Assembly: GCA_011037195.1 (NCBI GenBank) | Contig: JAAEAF010002614.1 | Location: 51,182 to 115,181 of the forward strand | Source: Triatoma infestans | Lineage: Eukaryota > Arthropoda > Insecta > Hemiptera > Reduviidae | DNA length: 64,000 nucleotides | Direction of reading: 5' to 3' | Shown: piece by piece, positions 1-10,804 of the stretch | Position numbering within the stretch: the first letter of the stretch is position 1 | Layout of the letters: every line of letters begins with the position of its first letter | Translations under genes and position numbers: made by a program | Notes under the pieces: model-generated | Database searches by the model: none | Told to the model about the DNA's origin: nothing | The model's input: the letters and a program-made list of their open reading frames with translations, nothing else

Positions 1-370
1 TTGTGACTGATGCATGAACTCTGCTATAACACTTGTATCTTCCTGAATACTGTCACGTGGCCGTATTTAAGCAGTTTCTCCCACTCTAGTCCGAGAGAAT
101 GGTCCTGTCATTTTTGCTCTCTCTCTGCTATGGATCCCTCTCTTTGGATGGTATCACATTTAGTTTCTGAAGGGTTCAAGTAGATGACACGTTGTGACTA
201 ATGCATGAACTCTGCTATAACACTTGTATCTCCCTGAATACTGTCACGTGGGCGTATTTAAGCAGTTTCTCCCACTCTATTCCGAGAGAGTGGTCTTATC
301 ATTTTTGCTCTCTCTCTCTCTGCTATGGATACCTCTCTTTGGATGGTATCACATTTAGTTTCTGAAGGGG
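1..370. repeat. Two tandem copies of a ~191-bp unit (possible LTR-like sequence)
   Basis: The sequence starting TTGTGACTGATGCATG at position 1 restarts at 192 as TTGTGACTAATGCATG and stays near-identical to about 366, with a few substitutions and a longer CT run in the second copy. Each unit has a TATA-like GTATTTAAGCAG followed by a CT-rich stretch, so a promoter-bearing LTR is possible, but no terminal TG..CA or target duplication can be fixed. The array may continue off the left edge. A diverged single copy lies at 35105-35260. Confidence 0.8.
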
Positions 371-372
371 GG

Positions 373-890
373 CTTCAAAATATATATTTCCGATATGTGA
401 AACCTCAATTTCGAAAATATGTAACAATCGCAAGACTTCCAAAAGGAAAGAACTATGACTAAGGTGAGAAAGTAATAATAATCACTCGACTTTCTCTTAC
501 TGCAGTTTACATAATTATAACTAACCAATTACATTCTAACATATAATTCATACTAAATGTTTTAGTTGTCTTCAATTTACATGAATGGAAGAATCTGAAC
601 TTTATACAACGACTTTTTTGGAGGAAAGCATAACCACCTCCTCCCTCAAAAACATCCTTAAATAAATTTACTCGGGAAAGAATTTCCAAAAAAGTGATAG
701 GTCCCTGTATATATGTATAGATATATAGCAAAAAGAAAACAACCTTTTATGGAGAAAATTGCAGAAAACTGAAAAAAAAACTGTTCAGTAAAGACAAGTA
801 ATATTTTTTCAAACACGGAATTATGGCATCACATTTCATTGAAATTAAGATTAGATTAGATTAAATTTAATTAATTTGTAATTAGGGGGG
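373..890 (-). repeat. Family A fragments (two, head to tail)
   Basis: Positions 373-473 are an outer piece of family A ending in a degenerate AAGGAAAG..GAGAAAGT terminus. A second copy begins at 486 with CTTTCTCTTACTGCAGTTT and runs to about 890, with the family's 'AAATTTACTCGGG' and 'GAGAAAATTGCAGAAAACTG' segments. It is 3' truncated and followed by a G-run at 883-893. Confidence 0.7.
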
Positions 891-1185
891 GGGGGACCTC
901 ACATACTTTTGGAGTTAAAAGTTTTACATGTTAATGCGACAAAAAATATAGAAAACATAATATAAATAACAAGAAAAATGACGAATACAACACCAAACTA
1001 ATAAAACTAAACCAATTAAAAGAAATAAATAAACATGGAAATGAAACAGTAATGCTTGGTAATAAAATGTTGAAAATATTAAAGAAAATAATTAAAAACT
1101 ATAATTCTTAATAAAATAACCAACCCAATTGTTCTCAAGCCCAAAAATTGAGGCAAAAGAAAACAACAAGTAAATGGATTAAAAA
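891..1185. other. Unassigned AT-rich stretch
   Basis: A-rich sequence (many AAATAAA-like strings). No ORF, TIR or match to another part of the window was found. Confidence 0.5.
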
Positions 1186-1187
1186 AC

Positions 1188-2174
1188 AAAAAAATCTGGT
1201 GTGAAACACTCACACAGCTTTCTCTTACTCCAGTTTCAAAATTGTAATTGATAAATTTTATAGTTAGCGTACCAAATTCGTCGCTGTTTTAGAGAAAATC
1301 GCCAAAAATGAAAAAAACTATTCGGTAAAAGCACACTTCCGGTTTACTAATTTTCTTGAAACTCGGAATTTTGGCTATCTATTTATTTCTAATTAATTTT
1401 GTTTGGATGATAGAATTTGATAACACTTTAGTGAAAAACATAACCACACCCCTCCCACCAAAAGCCCCCTTAAATGACTTTACCCGGAGAAATGTTTCAA
1501 ATAAAAGTTCTAGCTCTTTATATGTGTAGTTCACATTCCTAGTTTAAAGAAAATCGTTGGAAACAATATCGAGAAAATACCAGAAAACTGAAAAATACAT
1601 TTCAGTAAAAACGCACTTCCGGTCATCCGATTTTTTTCAAACTCGGAATTTCAACAACACATTTAATTATAATTAATATTATTTAGATGATAGAATTGTA
1701 TCATAAACTGGAATAGCACTTTAGAGGAAAACCTAACCCCACCCTTCCCCCAAAAGTGCCCTTAAATGGTTTTACCAGGAGAAATGTTTCAAATAAAAGT
1801 TGTAAATTTTTGTATGTGCGGTTGTTAGTCAAGTTTGAACAAAATCGTCGGAGCAATTTTTGAGAAAATTGCAAAAAGTGAAAAAAAAAACACTTAGTAA
1901 TATGGTACTTTCGGTTGTGGAATTTTGACAGATGACCTACTGTCCGATCCCATGGTGATACCTAAACGGAATATCAAGTTTGAACTTTCTATGGTTTTTC
2001 GTTTTTGAACTATGCTGTTCACATACACGCACACACACATACACACTCAGACCTTTTTCTAAAAAAAAACACTTTTTTGGACTCAGGGGATCTCAAAACG
2101 GATATTTCCGGTGAAAACTCGATATCGAAAATTTGGCACGATTACAATACTTCCTCTTACTAGGAGTAAGAGAA
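1188..2174 (-). repeat. Family A, near full-length copy (A3)
   Basis: It opens with the outer hairpin (ATCTGGTGTGAAACACTCAC) and CTTTCTCTTACTCCAG, and closes at about 2174 with TTCCTCTTACTAGGAGTAAG. Inside, the CTTCCGGT-type motif recurs near 1336, 1617 and 1910, so the body is about three units of 280-295 bp. An ACACACACAC microsatellite lies near 2025-2045. No coding potential is seen, so this looks like a non-autonomous mobile element. The class is unproven. Confidence 0.85.
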
Positions 2175-2901
2175 ACTAATATCATGATTCTTAACAGAGT
2201 ATTTACATTTTTTGTTGAATGTTCTATTGTATTATTCAGAAAAAATGAAATTCCTCATGTTGTTAAAGAATTTCAAACTATATAAAACAAGTTGGAACTT
2301 TCTGTAATTTTCCGTTTTTTGAGTTATGCTGACCGCACCAGGAGAAATGTTTCAAATAAAAGTTGTAAATTTTTGTATGTGCGGTTGTTAGTCAAGTTTG
2401 AACAAAATCGTCGGAGCAATTTTTGAGAAAATTGCAAAAAGTGAAAAAAAAAACACTTAGTAATATGGTACTTTCGGTTGTGGAATTTTGACAGATGACC
2501 TACTGTCCGATCCCATGGTGATACCTAAACGGAATATCAAGTTTGAACTTTCTATGGTTTTTCGTTTTTGAACTATGCTGTTCACATACACGCACACACA
2601 CATACACACTCAGACCTTTTTCTAAAAAAAAACACTTTTTTGGACTCAGGGGATCTCAAAACGGATATTTCCGGTGAAAACTCGATATCGAAAATTTGGC
2701 ACGATTACAATACTTCCTCTTACTAGGAGTAAGAGAAACTAATATCATGATTCTTAACAGAGTATTTACATTTTTTGTTGAATGTTCTATTGTATTATTC
2801 AGAAAAAATGAAATTCCTCATGTTGTTAAAGAATTTCAAACTATATAAAACAAGTTGGAACTTTCTGTAATTTTCCGTTTTTTGAGTTATGCTGACCGCA
2901 C
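1776..2901. repeat. 563-bp tandem duplication (two units)
   Basis: The segment from about 1775 to 2338 recurs at 2338-2901 with a constant offset of 563 bp. I saw no difference between the units over the parts compared, including the homopolymer runs and the CA tract. The unit joins the 3' part of a family A copy to about 160 bp of flank. The junction is at GCTGACCGCAC/CAGGAG, with only 1-2 bp of possible microhomology. Confidence 0.9.
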
Positions 2902-3022
2902 ACAAACACATTTTCGGACTCTGGGGACCTCAAAGCACGTATTTCCGGTGAAAACTCCACTTCGGAAATTTTAACATGATCGTAATACTTTCTTTTAAGC
3001 GGGAGTAAAAGAAAGTAAAAAA
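2850..3022 (-). repeat. Family A terminal fragment
   Basis: It contains the GAGTTATGCTGACC..CACACAAACACA segment, TTTCCGGTGAAAACTC, and a terminus GCGGGAGTAAAAGAAAGT at about 3001-3018. Only the microsatellite side of the family is present. Confidence 0.7.
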
Positions 3023-4160
3023 AGTTACCTCTCTAAAATTTAGTTTAACATTCAGTACAGGTATCCTCTGTTTATAAAGGGGTACTTATGCAAAACGGTT
3101 TCGATATAAAACGTACCCAGGAAATCGTCTGTTTTATTTTATTCCAGTTTCTATTCTTTCTTATTCTTTTTTTTTAGTCTGGCACTACAACAGATCTTTA
3201 TTCGGTACAAGTATGCAATAAAAGCATCTAGTAAGGGAATTTATGTTCCACGGGAATTCCGTGTTAGAGTTTTGTGAATAAGCCGAAGATACTTTGTAAA
3301 AAGATACTTGTTGAACAAATGGCAGAATTAGTACAATTTATTAATATATAAAAATGTTCATGCACCATTGAACGAAAAAGCGATGATGAGGAAAGTTCAA
3401 TGGAATGCTGTTATCATTGCTTCATAGATTTAATTATATAATTTTATGTGAAAATCTCGACATCCACAAAAATAAACAGGAAGAACCATGCAATTAAATC
3501 ACACACACACACAGACTTCCGGTTAACCAATTTGCTTTAAACCTGGAAATTCTAGCAAAAATATTTAATGGCCCTAACAATGACGTACAAGTGTTGAACC
3601 GCAAATTGTAATAACAGTTTCGTGGTATAAAATGCTAGGAGTTGATGAATTGTGAAATAAGAAATATACTACAACCGATACTCTGATACCGATACTCACT
3701 ATTTATATTTTAGAATTATACAGAGATGACCCGAATAAAGTGTGATGATGCTAGTAATGAATATAGAATGGTAGTGTTGGCTGATGTGAATCACTTGAAG
3801 ACCGATGTGGCTAATAAGAAACTCTTGCTTGTTCTAACGGTGATGAGCTAATGTGGCTATTAATGATTAGCTTAAAGAATCCTGCAAGATTGATCTTGAA
3901 ACTTGTTTACGCAAAAAATTTGATCTGATAAGTTCCAAAACCTTAAAGATTCCCCATTTTTCGTACATCTTGGTGAGGATAGGAGACAGATTCTAGAGCG
4001 AAGTGCTTGGAGACGCGATAGTGGCGCCTTGGTATGACTGGTAATGAAACTGTGATGGATGCAAGAAATATAAAAATATATTTAATTTGAAAAAAATCAT
4101 AATTATGAAAATGTGTGACATTCCCTTGCAAAAGGACATTTCAGGTAGAAGACTACTGTC
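3023..4160. other. Mostly unassigned; one small family A fragment
   Basis: Positions 3510-3640 resemble family A (ACTTCCGGTTAACCAATTTG). The rest (3023-3500 and 3641-4160) is AT-rich with no supported ORF, exon or terminal repeat. Confidence 0.5.
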
Positions 4161-4164
4161 TTTT

Positions 4165-4545
4165 AGAGTTTATGAACTTGATAGCATTGTGTATCCCTTC
4201 TTCTCACAGGGGAAGATTTGAAATAACAATTAGTAGACATTCCTTCAATAGATAGTTGGTTGTTGACACGAAAGCAGAACACATCAGGACTGTGCCAGTT
4301 ATAAGTTAAAACATAAGAGTTTATTCCAACTAAATTCAGTAAATTAATAAACATATTGCTGTGTTATTGAATAGCATTTAAATATCTTTAAAGAATATAT
4401 TTAATTTAATCTACCAGTGTTTTCTTAATTATTCTTATACTTCTCTCTTAAACATATATACATACAAGCCCTTTTACAAAACCGCTCAAGCCACTACAAG
4501 CTACCACTACAAACACACAACAACATCACACCAAAAACATTTCAA
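4165..4545 (-). mobile_element. LTR-retrotransposon fragment, copy 1 (partial LTR, PBS-like site, leader)
   Basis: Read on the minus strand, this is an AT-rich LTR-like block followed by TTATAAC and TGGCAC, which resembles an LTR end, a 2-nt spacer and a tRNA primer binding site. A leader (CTGATG..GTTCTGC.., then CCCCTGTGAGAAGAAGGG) follows. The same order is found at 20735-21080 and, inverted, at 36690-37005. No gag or pol is present. The LTR identity is an inference from the PBS-like junction; the three-copy homology is seen directly. Confidence 0.6.
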
Positions 4546-4549
4546 AACT

Positions 4550-5388
4550 ATTAGTCCCAACGCTTGATGGCGAAATTGAAATTTTCAGCTCGATTCCATT
4601 ACAGAGAGTAGTAGCTTAACATCGCATCTCCCCCTTTCCCCCACACAAAACAAAGTTCCCCAGAAAAATCCTTTGTATAAGATCCACAAACACTTACACA
4701 AAATATAAACAAACCATTCATTCATTTTTGTTTCAAAATAGTGAAATTAATTGCCAAAAAAAAAAAAATGAAACTATTGCAATATTACCTCTAAAAAAAA
4801 GAGAAAGTTTTCACGATCATCAGATCATTACGTGCTACAATTTTATACCGTGATTCATGAATATAGTCCAAAATAAAAATCGTAGAAGAAATAGGAATGC
4901 CGTAAAACGAGAACAGTTTGTAAAATGCAAATATTTGGTAGTAAAACGTTAAAGATTTACAACCTTTAGTCTAGTAGGGGGGATCAATCCAGGTAAGAGA
5001 GGATTCCCGATTACAGGTTACGACTTTGGTTTAATTCTGCAACAAACCACATCGCAGGGATACTTTATTTTTATTTTTTTGCCAAATATTATGTACTATT
5101 TATTTTTAAAAGTAAATCTGGTGTAAAAGAGGCTTCTTCTTTATTTTGTTGAAAGTGTTATTGTTACATTTTTCTAGACTATAGTAAAATCATTTCAACT
5201 GTTAACTGCCTTGCGTTAGATCCAAGTGTAAAGGTGATTTGTACATTTCTACAATTTGTATTAACTGCAGCAAAAGAAAGTTGTCTGAGTTATTCACAAC
5301 AAACTGTTATAAATTGAAATTTGAGAGAGATCCTGCCAAAATTAAGAGTAGTTATAGTAAAATATTTAAAAAAAAATAAAATAAAAAA
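4550..5388. other. Unassigned AT-rich stretch
   Basis: No ORF, exon, TIR or internal match found. Confidence 0.5.
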
Positions 5389-5416
5389 CTTTCTCTTACA
5401 GCAGTAAGAGAAAGTA
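5389..5416. repeat. Minimal family A terminus (28-bp near-palindrome)
   Basis: ACTTTCTCTTACAGCAGTAA followed by GAGAAAGT. The two inverted termini of family A meet here with only four bases (CAGC) between the arms and no family body on either side. Confidence 0.75.
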
Positions 5417-5732
5417 ATGGACGCTAATCTCCATAAAAATGTGATTACAATTCTAGGTTGGCATGTATGTCTGTTTTTAATGGTGGGCTGCTAGTAATTT
5501 AAATATTACAGACCTTCATTTTTTAACTTTTAACTTGGGTTTTTTATATGAAAAATTTCTTTGAATTTAGTTGTAGTTAAATTATTGCATTTTTATTGTT
5601 TTCTTTTTTCTAACTGTGCTCAACCTGGTATTATTAATTTCTCTTATTTCCCCCCCTACTAAGAGGAAGTATGGCCATCGTGTCAAATTGTTGGAAGGCG
5701 AGTTCATAATCCGGAATAATTTTTACTTTTTT

Positions 5733-6730
5733 TTCCTCTTACTGTAAGAGGAAGTATTGTTATCGTGTCAAATTTCCGATATCGAGTTTTCACCGGATAT
5801 ATCCCTTTTTGAGGTCCCTTGAGCCCAAAAAAGTGGTTTTTAGCCCATGGTATGTGTGTGTGTGTTCGTGTGTGTATGTGAACACCATAGCTCAAAAACG
5901 AAAAACCGCAGAAAGTTAAAACTTGATATTGCGTTTAGGTATTACCATGGCATCTATGATACCATGTTATATGTCAAAATTCCTCAACCGGAAATACCAC
6001 TTTACTAGTTGTTTTTTTTTACTTTTTTGCATTTTTCTCAAAAATGGCTCCGACAATTTGCTTCAAACATGGTATATAAACTACACACACATACAAAGAG
6101 CTACAACATTTATTTGTAACATTTCTCTGGGAAAATTCATTTAAGGACAGTTATGGGGGAGGGGTGGGGTTAGGTTTTCATCTCAAGTGCTATTTCAGTT
6201 TATTATACAATTCTATTATCTAAATAATGTTAATTAGAATTACATGTGTTGTAGAAATTCCGAATTTGAAAAAATCAGATAACCGGAAGTGCGTTTATTT
6301 TATCACTTTTCCTAAATGATTTTTTTCCACTTTTTCGCCATTTTCTCAAAAATAGTTCCGAAGATTTTCTTGAAACTTTGTAATATAAACTAAACACACA
6401 AAGATCTACAACTTTTATTTAAAACATTTCTCTGGGAAAATTCATTTAAGGACATTTTTGGAGGAGGGGTGGGGTTATGTTTTTCTCTAAAGTGCTATGA
6501 TAGTTGCTTATACAATTCTATCATCCAAACAAAATTAATTAGAAATAAATAGATGGCCAAAATTTAGAGTTTCAAGAAAATTAGTAAACCGGAAGTGCGC
6601 TTTTACTGAACAGTTTTTTCAGTTTTCGACGAATTTCATTAAATTTGGTATAAAAACTATAAAATTTGTCAATTATCATTTTGAGAACTGGAGTAAGAGA
6701 AAGTTGTGTTGGGTGTTTCACACCAGATTT
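5733..6730 (+). repeat. Family A, full-length plus-strand copy (A6)
   Basis: It starts with CCTCTTACTGTAAGAGGAAG and ends with GGAGTAAGAGAAAGT, then GTTTCACACCAGATTTTTT. The ACCGGAA motif recurs at 5988, 6283 and 6589, giving unit spacings of 295 and 306 bp. A TG microsatellite lies near 5853-5866. The ORFs predicted here have no family resemblance and are taken as chance. Confidence 0.88.
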
Positions 6731-7590
6731 TTTAAATATAAATTAAATTCATTTTCCATAACAAAGGTCTCGAAAAGAATGAAAATATCCTATTTATTAA
6801 GAAAAATTGAAAAGAAACGATCATTCAATTTACTTTTTTTATCGCGCTACTTAAGAGAAAAAAGTCGTAAAAGAAATAGATTTAAACAAAAGGCTCTTTT
6901 CCTTAAAACACCAAAAATTTGATATGTTTGAGAAAATTCTCACTACCCACCCGGTAAATGCTAAATTTTGTTTTTCTTAACACAAGCTGGATAGTTTGGT
7001 ATAATAATGCAATTATAGTTTATGTGAAACATATATATATAATATATAAGATATATATTATATAAATATATATATAAACATATGATAAATTACACGGAAT
7101 TAATGGTATAGTTTATATGATAATCTGTCTATAATATACATACATAATACAACATAAACACTGCCCAATACAACCGAATGACTAAAAACCTTATTACCTG
7201 CACTGTTTACTTTCACATAATGCCGTAAAATAAAGTATGACTATCGTGTCCGATTTCCTAATTTAAGTTTACACCGGAACTAACTGTTAATAAAAGATAT
7301 TATATGCAACATGCATGTTTTTATCGTATGGGGTATCAGTGCTTGTATATGTTATTTTTTTGAATGTGAACTGGAAAATATAAAAATGAAAACTCAAATC
7401 ACAGGAAGCAGTTTCCGTGAAAACTTAGGTTTTTTCCCTTACTCGCTACTGAAAACAAGTTCGGTCATTAGACGTCTGACAACCCAATATTTTTCACATA
7501 TATTAATTTGTATTCACATCATTTCTTCATATATGGCATAAAGCACAAATAGGAGAGCTGGCCAATATCTTTTGTAAGTGGTTCTAGAAA
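6731..7590. other. Unassigned AT-rich stretch with a TA-rich palindrome
   Basis: Positions 7030-7085 are a run of TATA/ATAT that can fold on itself. Nothing else is recognised. Confidence 0.5.
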
Positions 7591-7599
7591 TAATCATGC

Positions 7600-8412
7600 C
7601 TTTTTTTCCAAGCATTCCAAGTTTAAAGAAAATCGTTGTAACCCATTTCAAGAAAATTCCACAATATTAAATCGTGCTTCCGGTTAACCGATATTCTTCA
7701 AAAAGTGGAAATCCTATCAATGAATCTAATGTACATTAATATTGTGTAAGTGGTAAAACCAAATTTTATAACTGAAGTGACATTAAAGGGAAGCATAATT
7801 ATACTGTTGCCCCACAACCCACCTTCAAATTAAATTTTTGTCGGAGAAAATGTTACAAATAAAATTGATAGGAATCAATTTAGTAAATAAATCGTCGGAG
7901 CCGATATCTAGAAATATCAAGAAAAAAAACTGGAAAAAACCATTCAGTAAAGTTGCACTTCCGGTGTATGGATTTTGCCCGAAATCTTCGTGTCTGATGT
8001 GGTGGTAGTGTCTGAATGGAATACCAAGTTTGAGCTTCCTGTGACTTTTTTTTTTAATTTAAGGCGCGTCAACATCTATGGTCATTGGCGCCCGGAGCCT
8101 TCTCAGTGCACTGCCGGCCTCCAGAGAGTGTTCTCTCGTTACAGACAACACTGCCCATCACTGGACAGTGAGCTGTTTCTAGGAAGAAAAAATCAAACGG
8201 TAGCACAGCTGGACACGAACCTGGGTCCTCCGCGTGGACTTTTTGTTTTTGAAATACACTGCTAAAACACACACACACACAGATTATTCGCTACAAATAT
8301 TTATTTTTTCGTATTCAGGGGACCCCAAAACATTTATTTCTGGTGAAAACTCAATTTCGAAAATCTGGTAAGATCGCAACACTTTCTCTTCTTACTAGGA
8401 GTAAGAGAAAGT
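7600..8412 (-). repeat. Family A copy interrupted by a SINE
   Basis: Typical family blocks (GTTTAAAGAAAATCGTTG, CTTCCGGTTAACCGA, GGTGAAAACTCAATTTCG) end at CTTACTAGGAGTAAGAGAAA near 8392-8411. The copy is split at 8043-8050 / 8237-8244 by the SINE at 8051-8236. Confidence 0.8.
8051..8236 (-). mobile_element. SINE with box-B-like tRNA sequence and poly(A) tail
   Basis: On the minus strand a GGTTCGTGTCC box-B-like motif lies near the 5' end. A body with CAGTGATGGGCAGTGTTGTC follows, then a tail of A residues (T-run beginning at about 8046 on the plus strand). The host sequence GACTTTTT is duplicated on both sides (8043-8050 and 8237-8244), so the insertion into family A is direct. A plus-strand fragment of the same body is at 57646-57740. 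The head is short, so the 5' end is probably truncated. Confidence 0.8.
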
Positions 8413-9450
8413 AAAAAAAATTAAAAAAATAAAAGAGAATTAAATTTGCAGCTAAATTACTAGATTCAAGAAGTGCGAATTTTACCGGAAGTACGAATTT
8501 CTTTAACATATTTTTTTTAGACCCAGTTTCTAAACATTTTTTTTTAAATTAAAATTAAATTTTATTTTAAATATTAAATGAAATGGAAGAGTATTTCCCC
8601 CTTTTAAAGAAAAACGAACTCTTTTTGTATTTTATTTTTCCCTAACTTTTCTTTTTTCCTATATAAAAAAAAAAAAAGTTTCATTAAGTTTTTCCATGTT
8701 GCAACATGTATTAATGTAAATTTTCTAACTTTTTTTTTGTTACTTCTATTTTTGATCCGAATAAATACTTTGGATAAAGTTCCTGTGGGAGTAGTTGCTA
8801 CTTAACATATATATTCTCGCTGGTATAGACTTCGTACTTTGCTCGTAAATAAGTACTACATATTTTTTAAACTTCTTCCCGTTAGTAATAAGTTCCTTTG
8901 CTTTCCAACCCAGTTTTCTTTTTGTGCATTTTTTCTCTTTTATTTTTTTTTTATATTTCTATATATTATATAAAACACTTTTGCTAACTCCAGCTTTCCC
9001 GACTGATCGTAATTAATTAATTGGACTAAAAATATAATTTTTTTTTTTTTTTTTTTTAACATTGAAAATGATTACACCACCCGGACCTATTCACTGAAAA
9101 GAGAAGGCGAAAAACGACATACAAAACCGTCACAGCAACTAAGGATGGTGGCGGTAAAGTAGGGTGAAGTAAGGAGCGAAGTAGGGACTGTGAATGGCGC
9201 CTGTAAAAGGAGAGGTTTTCGTATTAGTGCGCATATTGAATATACACAAGCAGTACCAATAATGTTGGACTATTTCGTGAAAAAATTGGTAGCAGTTTTT
9301 TTAATCACCTAAAAATTCTGAATACATAATTAAGTTAATTGTTCCCAATATAATAAATATTTATAAGAAGAAATAACACATTATATAGTGAATTTATTAG
9401 CTGCTCAAATTGTTAGCGGAATTTGGATTTATGTTACATAATAAATTCAT
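8413..9450. other. Unassigned, homopolymer-rich
   Basis: Long T- and A-runs. Positions 9100-9230 have higher GC content (repeated AAGTAGGG strings) but no ORF or splice pattern that I can defend. Confidence 0.5.
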
Positions 9451-9770
9451 CAAACGTCATTGTTTGATGATAAGCTTGAACTTACTGAGAATTTTCGTTT
9501 TTGAGATATTCTGTTAACAGAGATACATTTACAAACAAACACACACCATTCGCTAAAAATGTTTTTTTTTTCGTATTCATGGGACATGAAAACATGTATT
9601 TCCGGTTAGAACTCGATATCAACAAATTTGACACGATCGCAGTACTTCCTCTTACCCCCAGCAGTAAGAGAAAGTAAAAAAGTGATTAATCATAGAACAT
9701 CATGTCAGCACTGTCAGCACCATTTTTTTCTTCTTTTTTTTATCCTATAAAAGTGACCCAGTTTTCTAGA
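9450..9770 (-). repeat. Family A 3' fragment plus shared flank (duplicon 1)
   Basis: The family part ends at CCCCAGCAGTAAGAGAAAGT (about 9656-9675). Beyond it, ATAGAACATCATGTCAGCAC and a T-rich stretch to about 9770 are also found after the family end at 12536. The shared unit therefore extends past the canonical terminus. Confidence 0.8.
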
Positions 9771-10197
9771 GATAGAGAAATTAATTAATTTTAAAATAAT
9801 ATTGCACCAAAACGTTTCAGTAATAAACTATTAAGTGGAAATTCAGCAGATTAACAGCTCTAGTCCCCCCCCCCTCTAGGTAGGGATAAATTTTCAATAC
9901 TGTCAGTAGAGAAATTTCCTCCAATTAGCTTTACTAGTTTACAATTAAAAGGATGGAATTGAATCACTATCAGCACCAAACAAAAAACACATTCATATGA
10001 TGCTCTCACTACATTACTCAGCTTTCAACATAAACTTGCTACAAATTTTTAATTAGATGAGTTATGGGTAAGTGGGTCATTGGAATAAATCCCTACCTGG
10101 CTAATTTTTACCTTGGTCTAGTCTTTTGTAAAAATCGCCCTATCTACTAGGCCACACTATTTTTCGACCGTTGGAATTTGGCATTTATTTGTTTTTT
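9771..10197. other. Unassigned
   Basis: AT-rich sequence with a C-run at 9865-9874. No coding or repeat structure found. Confidence 0.4.
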
Positions 10198-10211
10198 ATC
10201 TATACAGGAAG

Positions 10212-10447
10212 TCCTCATGCGTTGGTCTAGTGGCTAGCGCTCTCGCGTTTCGTGCGAAAATTCAGGGTTCGATTCCCGTGTGGGCAATGTCGGTGTTGAC
10301 ATAGCATCTTGATAAAAAGTGGGAAGCTACAGTTAGTAGCGAAGGCCGGAACTAAACGGCGTGGGAACTGCGGCGTGCTTACCTCACGTCCCCCTATTCA
10401 AATTTCCTTGGCCCTTCAGGGGGTATTGCGCCATAGGGCTTTACGAC
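10212..10447 (+). mobile_element. tRNA-derived SINE, complete
   Basis: The head carries box A (TGGTCTAGTGGCTAG) and box B (GGTTCGATTCC) at tRNA-like spacing, the internal RNA polymerase III promoter of tRNA-derived SINEs. A GC-richer tRNA-unrelated body follows (AACTAAACGGCGTGGGAACT). It is flanked by an imperfect 14-bp target duplication, ATCTATACAGGAAG (10198-10211) and ATCTAAACAGGAGG (10448-10461), matching at 12 of 14. The strand above box B does not fold into a clean cloverleaf, so this is not a functional tRNA gene. Confidence 0.85.
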
Positions 10448-10461
10448 ATCTAAACAGGAGG

Positions 10462-10800
10462 CAAGGTTGTTTAACTTTGAATTTATAACAGTTATGATTA
10501 AATATATATATGTCTACTCGCAACATGACAAATTACAAAATATTTTTTAACAAATAGTTATGTTTGATTATAATGTGACTGATTTTCATTTTATTCTATA
10601 ATTTATATTTCATCGGCCGCATTTCATCACAAAAATATAAATAAAGGGAAAAAATGGGGCCTAAAAATGCAATGGGAAAATAATGGTGCAGCCTCACACT
10701 CCATGACCCATTCTCTGACAATATAATTATTATTATTTCTTTTTAGTTTCTTTTTTTTAAGTTCAAAACGATTCATTATTATTATCAAATACAAAAATCT
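10462..10800. other. Unassigned
   Basis: AT-rich sequence; nothing recognised. Confidence 0.4.
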
Positions 10801-10804
10801 GTAG

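Noticed and set aside
7030..7085. TA-rich palindrome as an origin or matrix attachment site
   Set aside because: Simple TA repeats occur throughout; nothing specific supports a function.
10212..10290. Functional tRNA gene
   Set aside because: Box A and B are present, but the arms do not pair as a cloverleaf, and the sequence continues into a SINE body flanked by a TSD.
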